DNA of 64,000 bases from Desulfoferula mesophila (GTDB lineage: Bacteria > Desulfobacterota > Desulfarculia > Desulfarculales > Desulfarculaceae), in the NCBI RefSeq assembly GCF_037076455.1, contig NZ_AP028679.1, forward strand, positions 1,813,501-1,877,500, written 5' to 3'. The position numbers and the translations under genes are program-made. The notes below the pieces were generated by a model that was given only the letters and a program-made list of their open reading frames with translations, searched no databases and was not told the DNA's origin. This document shows, one piece after another, positions 16,706-23,127 of the stretch (its first letter is position 1; the number at the start of each line of letters is the position of its first letter).

Positions 16706-17749
16706 TCAGGAGCCGGAGCAGGGGTCGCTCTGCCCCCGGTGGGCGTCGGCTTTTTGCTTCAAAGGAATGTTCACGGTCACCGGCATGCCCAGGCGAAGCT
16801 CATTGCGGGGGTTGCACACGTAAACCCTCACCCGGTAGACCAGCTTGGTTCTCAGGTCGGTGGTCTCCACCGTCTTGGGGGTGAACTCTGCGGTGGGAGA
16901 GATGTAGCCGACCCAGCCTTTGTAGGTCTTGCCGGGAAAGCTGTCGGTGCTTACATCGGCGCTCATGCCCGGAGCCACCTTGCCCAACTCGGTCTCGGGC
17001 AGGTAGGCCCGCACCCAGACGGGATTGTTCAGGGCCACGGTAAAGGCGGGCACCGAGGGCGAGGCCATGTCGCCGGGCTGCAGGATGCGCTGCTGGATCA
17101 CCCCGTTTTCCGGGGCGTAGAGCTTGGTGTCTACCAACTCGCGCTGGGCCAGGGCTTGGGCCGCCTTGAGAGCCTCCAACTGGGCCCGCGCCGCGGCGAT
17201 GTCTTCCTGGCGTGGTCCTTCCAGGGCCAGGTCCAGAGACTGCTGGGCCTGGTTTACCGCTTGCTGGGCGTTTTCATACTGGGCCTGGATGGTGTCCATG
17301 GTCTGCGAGGAAATGGCCTTGCGCTGATAGAGACCCTGGTTGCGCCGGTGCAAGTTGGCCTGGTCGCGCAGGGTGGCCTGGGCCGCGGCCAGGCGGGCCC
17401 TGGCCTCGGCGATCTCCTGGTGCCTGGTGCCGGCCAACATGCGGGCCAAGACCTGATCCTGGGCGGCTACCTCGGCCTTGGCCCGGGCCAGGTTGGCCTC
17501 GTAGCGCACCGGGTCCAACTCGGCCACCAGTTGTCCCTTTTTGACGGTATCGCCTTCTTCCACCAGAATGTGCAAGATGCGTCCGTTGGCGTGGAACGCC
17601 AGGTGAACCTGGCGGATGTCCACGTTGCCATAAAGGGCCAATCGGTCGCTGGGTTTGCGTTCCTGCTCATAATAGAAGTGGTAGTAAGCGCCCGCTGCCG
17701 CCCCCGCCACCAGAACCAGCACAATGAGAACTTTGATCAACTTGGGCAT
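16706..17749 (-). CDS. HlyD-family periplasmic adaptor (YbhG-like)
   Basis: Membrane-fusion protein linking the exporter to an outer-membrane channel. It has one N-terminal membrane anchor (LIKVLIVLVLVAGAAAGAYY, 4-23), then a biotinyl-lipoyl half domain (GNVDIRQVHLAFHANGRI near 42-59), a long alpha-helical hairpin rich in Ala, Gln and Arg from about 90 to 195, the second lipoyl half (LYAPENGVIQQRI near 206-218) and a beta-barrel part (NPVWVRAYLPETELGKV near 235-251). No signal peptidase site is clear. Start is ATG at 17749 with TTTAGGAGG upstream. First of the four transport genes. Confidence 0.88.
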   Translation of the reverse strand: MPKLIKVLIVLVLVAGAAAGAYYHFYYEQERKPSDRLALYGNVDIRQVHLAFHANGRILHILVEEGDTVKKGQLVAELDPVRYEANLARAKAEVAAQDQVLARMLAGTRHQEIAEARARLAAAQATLRDQANLHRRNQGLYQRKAISSQTMDTIQAQYENAQQAVNQAQQSLDLALEGPRQEDIAAARAQLEALKAAQALAQRELVDTKLYAPENGVIQQRILQPGDMASPSVPAFTVALNNPVWVRAYLPETELGKVAPGMSADVSTDSFPGKTYKGWVGYISPTAEFTPKTVETTDLRTKLVYRVRVYVCNPRNELRLGMPVTVNIPLKQKADAHRGQSDPCSGS

Positions 17750-17854
17750 GGAACCTCCTAAAGACCTGCGAGGTAATCCCTTTATATATACTCCAGGCCA
17801 TGCCCAAATTAAATCCAGGCCTTCTTTTTATGGCGCAAAAGCTTCCTTACACGC

Positions 17855-18085
17855 TTACCTCTCGGTTTCATCGAAACCGCTTAGGACGGACCGCATATCC
17901 CTGTGGGTCAGCCAAAGGTTGAGGCGTTCGTATAAATTGCCCTTGCGATAACGCTCCATGATGTCCTCCGGTCCCGTTCCCCCGAAGGTGTCGACCAACC
18001 TAAGCCGCGCGGACGTATCGGGCTCATGGGACGGGAGCTCCTGATTCTTTTGATAGGCTGCTTGTCTCATAACGTGTATATACAC
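17855..18085 (-). CDS. Small hypothetical protein at head of the efflux operon
   Basis: I do not recognise this protein of 71-76 residues. It is highly charged and soluble (LRLVDTFGGTGPEDIMERYR, then YERLNLWLTHRDMRSVLSGF) with no signal peptide or membrane segment. Two starts are possible: GTG at 18085, four bases after AGGAG and inside the operator palindrome GTGTATATACAC, or ATG at 18070, which lacks a well-placed ribosome site. It lies between marR and the exporter genes on the same strand, so it is probably co-regulated with them. Its reality rests on context and start signals. Confidence 0.5.
   Translation of the reverse strand: MYIHVMRQAAYQKNQELPSHEPDTSARLRLVDTFGGTGPEDIMERYRKGNLYERLNLWLTHRDMRSVLSGFDETER
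18074..18085. promoter_or_regulatory. Putative MarR operator, palindrome GTGTATATACAC
   Basis: A perfect 12-bp palindrome lies in the 32-base gap between marR and the small gene that leads the efflux operon. Its core TGTATATACA also occurs at 18604-18613, on top of the marR promoter. Shared palindromes at a MarR-family gene and its neighbour are the usual sign of a common operator. Confidence 0.65.
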
Positions 18086-18102
18086 CTTTCTCCTGAAAAA
18101 AA

Positions 18103-18597
18103 TTATTTCAAGCCGGCCACCAGGGACCGGAGTTCCTTGGCCAGAGAGGACCAGCTATCCTGACCTATGTTGCCCACCACTTCTTTTTGGGCCCGGGCCC
18201 AGTAGGGCAGGGCCTTCTTGAAAGTACGCATGCCTTCTTCGGTGATACGCACGTTTACCTCGCGCCGGTCTTGGCCCTGGGTCAGCTCGATCAGCCCCCG
18301 TTTTTCCAGCACCCGCAGGTTGCGGCTCAAGGTGGTGCGATCCATGCCCAACCAATCGGCCAGTTCGGATATCTTGCTGTCCGGGGCCATGGCAAAGGAA
18401 GCCAGCAGGCTGAATTGGGTGACCTTCAAGCCGATGGGCTTCAGGGCCTGGTCATAGGCTTGGGAAACCAAACGAGCGGCGCGGCGCAGGTTGTAGGCCA
18501 CGCAGTTGCGTGCCAGGTTAACTCCGTTTTCCAGATCAAATGCCGTGGGTAGGCCCGGAATGGAATCCTTGCTCTTTATGTCGGATGACTTTGCCAT
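18103..18597 (-). CDS. MarR-family transcriptional regulator
   Basis: Winged-helix repressor of 164 residues. The DNA-binding part is visible: LKVTQFSLLASFAMAPDSKI near 60-80, the recognition helix ISELADWLGMDRTTLSRNLR near 79-98 and the wing LIELTQGQDRREVNVRITEEG near 104-124 (quoted in parts). I use ATG at 18597. An upstream TTG at 18633 overlaps the promoter and has no ribosome site. The gene directly precedes the small protein and the efflux operon, so it most likely represses itself and them and is released by a small toxic ligand. Confidence 0.88.
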   Translation of the reverse strand: MAKSSDIKSKDSIPGLPTAFDLENGVNLARNCVAYNLRRAARLVSQAYDQALKPIGLKVTQFSLLASFAMAPDSKISELADWLGMDRTTLSRNLRVLEKRGLIELTQGQDRREVNVRITEEGMRTFKKALPYWARAQKEVVGNIGQDSWSSLAKELRSLVAGLK

Positions 18598-18602
18598 ATT
18601 TG

Positions 18603-18633
18603 ATGTATATACACGTAACTCGTAATTTGGCAA
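18603..18633 (-). promoter_or_regulatory. marR promoter with overlapping operator
   Basis: On the minus strand TTGCCA (18628-18633) and TATATA (18606-18611) are 16 bases apart, a good sigma-70 promoter. The -10 box lies inside the palindrome core TGTATATACA (18604-18613). The start point would fall close to ATG 18597, which has no ribosome site, so the marR message may be nearly leaderless. Confidence 0.6.
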
Positions 18634-18747
18634 GAAAAATTTTCAGCGCAGGGCAAGGCTGGAAGCGCCTGATGTTTTATATTAGAATCATCGGCCAGCG
18701 GCTGTAGCGTAAATTTGACCTTAACCAATGGCTATGAGGTGAAAGAC

Positions 18748-19134
18748 GTGCCCAGCAACGGCAACATCAGCGATCCCCAAACCCTGGCGCAACTGTTTCC
18801 GGCCCACAAGGCGAACGATTTCTTTGAGGCGCTCTACGGCGACGCCGCCGAGGGAGCCTATGATTTCGAGCTGGTATTCCGGGACGAGGAGCCGGGACGG
18901 GTGGAGTTGGAATTGCTGCTGCACCAGCGGCCCGGAAAGTGTCTGGCCTGCAACCTCACCTACGGCCTGCCCCAGGTGCTGGGTCGCCATCCGGTGCTCA
19001 ACCTGAAAGAGGTGGTCGCTCGCGTCTGTGAAATGAACGGGGCCGATCCGGCCAAGGCCACCTGGAGTCTGGGCCACACCAGGGTCATCAGCGACGAAAT
19101 TCATGCCATCCCCCTGACCATTGAAATGGGATAG
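18748..19134 (+). CDS. Conserved deltaproteobacterial small protein, unknown function
   Basis: A 128-residue soluble protein with the conserved middle LHQRPGKCLACNLTYGLPQV (near 66-85) followed by HPVLNLKEVV. I recall similar sequences in Desulfovibrio-like genomes under the meaningless label pancreas/duodenum homeobox protein; there is no homeodomain here. CLAC could bind a metal, but only two cysteines occur there. I use GTG at 18748 because GAGGTG at 18735-18740 is well spaced; a TTG at 18715 would add 11 residues. It is divergent from marR and followed by a strong terminator, so it is a single-gene unit. Confidence 0.65.
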   Translation: MPSNGNISDPQTLAQLFPAHKANDFFEALYGDAAEGAYDFELVFRDEEPGRVELELLLHQRPGKCLACNLTYGLPQVLGRHPVLNLKEVVARVCEMNGADPAKATWSLGHTRVISDEIHAIPLTIEMG

Positions 19135-19169
19135 TGAGCGGCCCACCTCAAAATTGACCGAGCCCAATA

Positions 19170-19201
19170 AAAAGGGACGCCCGCATTTGGGCGTCCCTTT
19201 T
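19170..19201. terminator. Bidirectional intrinsic terminator
   Basis: A perfect 13-bp stem (AAAAGGGACGCCC at 19170-19182, GGGCGTCCCTTTT at 19189-19201) with a six-base loop and T runs on both strands lies between convergent genes. It can end transcripts of the upstream small gene and of formate dehydrogenase. Confidence 0.92.
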
Positions 19202-19221
19202 GCTTGGCTAGTCGCCGCTCG

Positions 19222-21981
19222 CTACAGAGGCTCCACCTTGACGGCGCAGGCCTTGTACTCGGCGGTCTGGGAGACGGGGTCGTACACCGGGTTGGTCAGC
19301 CAGTTGGCGCAGCCCTCGCGGAAGTGGAAGGCCATCCACACCATGCCCGGCGGCACCTGGGGAGTCACCTTGGCTCTCACCTCCACCCTCCCGCGCCGCG
19401 AGGAAACCGCCACCTTTTGGCCCTGGGCGATGCCCAGGCGCTCGGCGTCGTCCAGCGAGATGTCGGCCGTCTCCTCGCCCAGCAGGTCGTTGAGCCCGCC
19501 GGAGCGCCCGGTCTGGGTGCGGGTGTGATAGTGGTACAAACGCCGCCCGGTGCTGAGCACCAGGGGGAACTCCGCGTCCGGCTGCTCGGCCGGGGGAGTC
19601 CACTCCACGGGCTTCAGATTGCCCAGGCCGCAAGTAAAACAGCCGTCCTTGTGCAGGAAGGGCGTGCCCAGGTGGTTGAGGTCCGGCACCGGCCACTGCA
19701 GGCCATCGTTTTCGATGCGGCTGAACTTGATGCCCGCCATCTGGGGAGTCAGCACGGAAACTTCGTTGTCCCAGATCTCCTGGCCGCTGTCGGAGGCCCA
19801 CTCCTGGCCCATGCGCTTGGCGATTTGTTTGAAGATCCACCAATTGGGCTTGGCTTGGCCGGGCGGGTCCACCGCCTTGCGCACCCGGCTGACCCGGCGC
19901 TCGCTGTTGGTGAAGGTGCCGTCGTCCTCGCTCCAGGCCGCCGCGGGGAAGATCACGTCCGCGAAGCGGGTGGTCTCGGTGGGGAAGATGTCGTTGCACA
20001 CCACGAACTCGGCCGATTCCAGGCAGTGCTCCACGTGAGCAATATCCGGCTCGGTGTTGGCCACGTTCTCGCCGAAGATGTACATGCCCTTGACCGTGCC
20101 GTCGATGAGGCCGTCGAACATGGCGGGCATCATCAGGCCCACCTTGTCGTCGACCTCCACTCCCCAGGCCTGGGCGAACTTGGCCTGGGCCGCCTCGTCG
20201 TTCACCTTCTGGTAGCCGGGGTAGACGTTGGGCAGGGCCCCCATGTCGCAGGCCCCCTGCACGTTGTTCTGGCCCCTGAGCGGGTTGACCCCGCCGCACT
20301 CGAAGCCCACGTTGCCCAGCAGCATCTGTAGGTTGGCGCAGGAGAGCACGTTGTTCACACCGCAGGTGTGCTCGGTGATGCCCAGGGTGTACATGAGCAT
20401 GGCCGGCTTGTTGGCGGCCAAGAGCCGGGCCACCTCCACGATCTGCTCGGCCGGCACCCCGCTGATCTCGGCCGCCCGCTCGGGCGGGTAGTTCATCACC
20501 GTGGCCTTGAGCTCCTCGAAGCCCACGGTGCACGACTGCACGTATTCCTTGTCATAAAGGTCTTCGGTGATCAAGACGTGCATCAGGCCGTTCAACAGCG
20601 CGATGTCGCTGCCCACCTTGAGCCGCATGTGGGTAAGGGCGAAGTCGGCCAAGCCGGTGCGCCGGGGGTCCACCAAGACCAGCTTGGCCCCGTTATTCAC
20701 CGCGTTTTTCACGAACGTGGCGGCCACGGGATGGGCCTCGGTCATGTTGGAGCCGATGATGAAGAACATCTTGGCCTTGTCGAAATCGGCAAAGCTGTTG
20801 GTCATGGCCCCGGAGCCGAAGGAAGTCGCCAGACCGGCGACAGTGGGAGCGTGTCAGGTTCGTGCGCAGTGATCGATGTTATTCGTACCGATCACCGCGC
20901 GGAAGAGCTTCTGCATGTTGAAGGAGTCTTCGTTGATGCTGCGGGCGCAGCTGACGCCCGCCAGGGCGTCGGGGCCGTGCTTCTGCTTGATCTCCGAGAA
21001 ACGCTCGGCCACCAGGTCCAGGGCCTCGTCCCAGGAGGCCTCTCGGAATTCGCCATCTTCCTTGATCAGAGGGGTGGTCAGCCGCTCGGGACTGTGGATG
21101 AAGTCGTAGCCAAAGCGGCCCTTGACGCACAAGCGGCCCTGGTTGGGCTGGGCCCTTTCCACGCCGGTGACCTTGATGACTTTGCCGTCCTTGACGTGCA
21201 GCCAAAGCTGGCAGCCCACTCCGCAATAGGGGCAGGTGGTGCGCACCTTGCGGGCCTCGTGACCGTTTATCCGGCCATAGGCCTTGCGCTCGAACAGGGC
21301 CCCCACGGGGCAGGCCTGCACGCATTCGCCGCAATGGGTGCAGTGGTCATAGTCCGCCAGGGGCAGCCACCCACCCGCCTTGCCGGGCGCTAGGTGCTCT
21401 ATCTCGGGCAAGGCTCGGTTAACCTGGACCTGGTTGCAGGCCTGCACGCAGCGGCCGCATTGGATGCAGCGGCTGAAGTCGCGGATGATCACGGGGTGGC
21501 TGTCATCCAGGGGGCGCTCCACCGAGAGATCGGGCATCTCCCGCAAACTGACGCCGTATTCCACCACCAGGTCCTGCAGACGACAATCGCCGTGGGCCGG
21601 ACATACCTGATCGTGCCAGGGCTTGAGCATGACCTCGAACTGGCGCTCGCTCCATTTGTCCGGCGGCAGGTCCATGACAAAGCAGTTGTGATCTCCCGAG
21701 GCCACCAACTTGGCCAAGGTCTCACGCCGCGCGGAGCGGACCCGCTCGCTGTCGGTCTTTATGTCCATTTCCGCCTGGGCCGGGGTGGAACAGGCGAGCG
21801 TCAGTTGTTCGCTACCTGCCACCTCCACCACGCAGATGCCGCAGGCTCCGGTGGGGCTGCACCCCTTCAGATAACACAGGGTGGGAATGCGTACGCCTTG
21901 GGCTTGCGCCGCTTCCAGGATGGTTTGCCCTGGAGTGAACTCCACGGTCTTGCCGTTGAGTATTAAGGTGGAATCGACCAT
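19222..21981 (-). CDS. fdhA: Formate dehydrogenase alpha subunit, selenoprotein (NuoG-type N-terminus)
   Basis: Molybdo/tungsto-bis-MGD enzyme that oxidises formate or reduces CO2. The frame is interrupted only by TGA at 20854-20856, read as Sec376 in NIDHCARTUHAPTVAGL, where FDH enzymes carry Sec or Cys followed by the catalytic His. Domains in order: 2Fe-2S ferredoxin (1-80; CYLKGCSPTGACGIC), NqoG-type Cys/His cluster (80-120; HNCFVMDL), two 4Fe-4S motifs (CIQCGRCVQACNQV, CTHCGECVQACPVGA; 140-215), the Mo-enzyme 4Fe-4S domain (CPYCGVGCQLWL, near 225) and the MGD-binding body with a C-terminal dinucleotide domain. Total 919 residues. ATG 21981 follows GGGGAG. No partner subunits are adjacent, so the electron partner (NAD-linked subunits or ferredoxin) is unknown. 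Confidence 0.93.
20825..20856 (-). other. Selenocysteine codon TGA with bacterial SECIS hairpin
   Basis: On the minus strand the TGA (20854-20856) is followed after 12 bases by a perfect hairpin GTCGCC-GGTCT-GGCGAC (20841 to 20825). The GGTCT apical loop resembles the SelB-binding loop of Escherichia coli fdhF. The reading frame continues unbroken for 544 codons on the other side with FDH homology, so this is recoding, not a nonsense mutation. Confidence 0.92.
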
Positions 21982-22013
21982 TTATGGCTCCCCGACTATT
22001 GCTTACCTAGGGA

Positions 22014-22054
22014 TCGGTCCAAAGTACTCGGGGCAGCGAGTACAAATGCGACCG
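22014..22054 (-). promoter_or_regulatory. Nested hairpin in the fdhA leader
   Basis: Two concentric perfect inverted repeats lie 33 bases before the fdhA start: outer CGGTC (22014-22018) with GACCG (22050-22054), inner GTACTCG (22024-22030) with CGAGTAC (22037-22043). Such a structure could affect translation or message stability; it matches no riboswitch class I know. Confidence 0.5.
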
Positions 22055-22058
22055 TATA

Positions 22059-22114
22059 TGTCAGAAATGACATTATGTCATAAATGGCATACTATCTCTG
22101 GGCAGAAGTGTCAA
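22059..22114 (-). promoter_or_regulatory. fdhA promoter region with four TGTCA half-sites
   Basis: Half-sites TGTCA (22059), TGACA (22068), TGTCA (22076) and TGGCA (22085) are spaced 9, 8 and 9 bases apart. The middle two form a perfect 15-bp palindrome ATGACATTATGTCAT (22067-22081). A TTGACA -35 box on the minus strand lies at 22109-22114; the -10 is weak (TATGCC at 22086-22091) and overlaps the outer half-site. This looks like the operator of a dimeric regulator of fdhA. The regulator cannot be named. Confidence 0.55.
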
Positions 22115-22350
22115 TCCATGTTTTCATCTGGAAAAGCAAAATATTAGCCGCAAGCGACAGGGGAGCCCACCCGGCTAAGGAACCAGGCGATTTCTATCGG
22201 ATAGTCATACCCCAGGCGCTGAGAGGTGACGGCAGGCAAGGCGGATCACCACAAAAATAAGCTACACCTAAAAAACTATTGACAGCCTAATATGGAGGTG
22301 TTAACTAATTACGCCATAGTCACGGCTGTTCAGGGGACAAACTGACCATC
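22115..22350. other. Intergenic region between fdhA and the feo operon
   Basis: No credible gene is seen in this A/T-richer gap between divergent units. A TTGACA at 22279-22284 on the plus strand could be a -35 box for the feo operon with a poor -10 near 22302. CGGCAGGCAAGGCG at 22230-22243 repeats 14 bases found inside the palindromic element at 9510-9523. Confidence 0.35.
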
Positions 22351-22371
22351 GCCCAAAAGGGCAATTTTTTT
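22351..22371 (+). terminator. Short terminator-like hairpin before the feo operon
   Basis: GCCC-AAAA-GGGC (22351-22362) is followed by AATTTTTTT. If transcription starts upstream, it would act as an attenuator for the feo operon; otherwise it is a weak stop signal. The four-bp stem is short, so support is modest. Confidence 0.4.
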
Positions 22372-22381
22372 GGCCGATAAG

Positions 22382-22414
22382 TTAGGATAACCTAATTAAT
22401 TAGAGGTGGCCTAA
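22382..22414 (+). promoter_or_regulatory. Metalloregulator-like boxes before the feo operon
   Basis: TTAGGATAACCTAA (22382-22395) is an inverted repeat TTAGG-N4-CCTAA, and TTAG-N6-CCTAA follows at 22400-22414 over the ribosome site. The half-sites resemble those of DtxR/IdeR-type iron repressors. Position directly before iron-uptake genes supports iron control, but the spacing is not the classical 19-bp box. Confidence 0.45.
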
Positions 22415-22415
22415 A

Positions 22416-22847
22416 GTGAAAGACGCGGCATCACCGTTCAAAGGCAGCATGAGTTCACCCTGCAACGCCATTCATCGTCAAAAACCATGCGGAAAAAAGG
22501 TCTGCGCATCCTGCCCGTTACAGGGCCGCAAGGTGATGATTATCGGCGGGCTGGATCGTCTGGAACCCAGTTATCGCGAAACGGTGAGCCGTTTAGGCGG
22601 CAAATGCGAGTTTCACACCGGCAAGCTGCGTAGCGGTCACCGCCGCCTCAGACAAAGGGTCGCCAAGGCCGACTTGGTGGTTTTCATCACCTCAATCAAC
22701 TCCCATGCCGCCCTCAACGCCGTCAAAACGGAATGTAAACGTTGCGGCAAACCGTTCTGCGCCCTGCGCCAGACCGGCTGCTGTTCTCTGGAAAAGACCC
22801 TTAGAAGCCTGCCCGAAGAGCCCTTCATCAACTTGCAAACCAAATGA
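22416..22847 (+). CDS. DUF2325 domain protein, first gene of feo operon
   Basis: Small protein (143 residues) with a Cys-rich N-terminal part (CNAIHRQKPCGKKVCASCPL near 16-35) and a C-terminal DUF2325 domain: KVMIIGGLDRLEPSYRETV near 39-57, ADLVVFITSINSHAA near 85-99, and CKRCGKPFCALRQTGC near 107-122. DUF2325 proteins have no firm biochemical role. Eight or more cysteines suggest metal or Fe-S binding. Start is GTG at 22416 with GAGGTG seven bases before. Its stop overlaps the feoA start (ATGA), so it is coupled to ferrous iron uptake and may sense iron. Confidence 0.72.
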   Translation: MKDAASPFKGSMSSPCNAIHRQKPCGKKVCASCPLQGRKVMIIGGLDRLEPSYRETVSRLGGKCEFHTGKLRSGHRRLRQRVAKADLVVFITSINSHAALNAVKTECKRCGKPFCALRQTGCCSLEKTLRSLPEEPFINLQTK

Positions 22848-23125
22848 ATAACCACAACCGAGCCAAGCGGGAGAGACGAGCAGTGGAAAATTTTGAAACC
22901 CTACGCATGCTGCCCAAAGGTGGGCGCGCGGTGGTCAAGAGGATATCCGTGGGCGGCGAGATGGGCCGGCGCATCCGGGACATGGGCATTGTGCCGGGAA
23001 CCGAGTTCATGGTCATGGGCCGGGCGCCGCTCAAGGACCCGGTGGAGATCAAGCTAAAGGGCTACAACCTGACCCTGCGCAACAACGAAGCGGACCACAT
23101 TTTGGTCCAGGCGGTGGAAGGCTAG
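22844..23125 (+). CDS. feoA: Ferrous iron transport protein A
   Basis: SH3-like cytoplasmic partner of FeoB. The FeoA fold is seen after a basic 17-residue extension: LPKGGRAVVKRISVGGEMGR near 23-42, MGIVPGTEFMVMGRAPLKDP near 47-66, VEIKLKGYNLTLRNNEADHI near 67-86. Length 93 is slightly above the usual 75-85. It overlaps the preceding gene by four bases and is followed two bases later by feoB. Confidence 0.9.
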   Translation: MNNHNRAKRERRAVENFETLRMLPKGGRAVVKRISVGGEMGRRIRDMGIVPGTEFMVMGRAPLKDPVEIKLKGYNLTLRNNEADHILVQAVEG

Positions 23126-23127
23126 GC

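Noticed and set aside
16487-17761. 424-codon plus-strand open frame opposite the HlyD and ATPase genes
   Set aside because: Low-complexity shadow across two coupled genes with clear motifs.
18748-19134. Homeobox protein annotation for the small conserved gene
   Set aside because: No homeodomain sequence; the label known from databases appears to be a misannotation.
19222-21981. Formate dehydrogenase as a pseudogene or two separate genes
   Set aside because: The only interruption is TGA at the catalytic position with a SECIS-like hairpin; both halves are intact and in the same frame.
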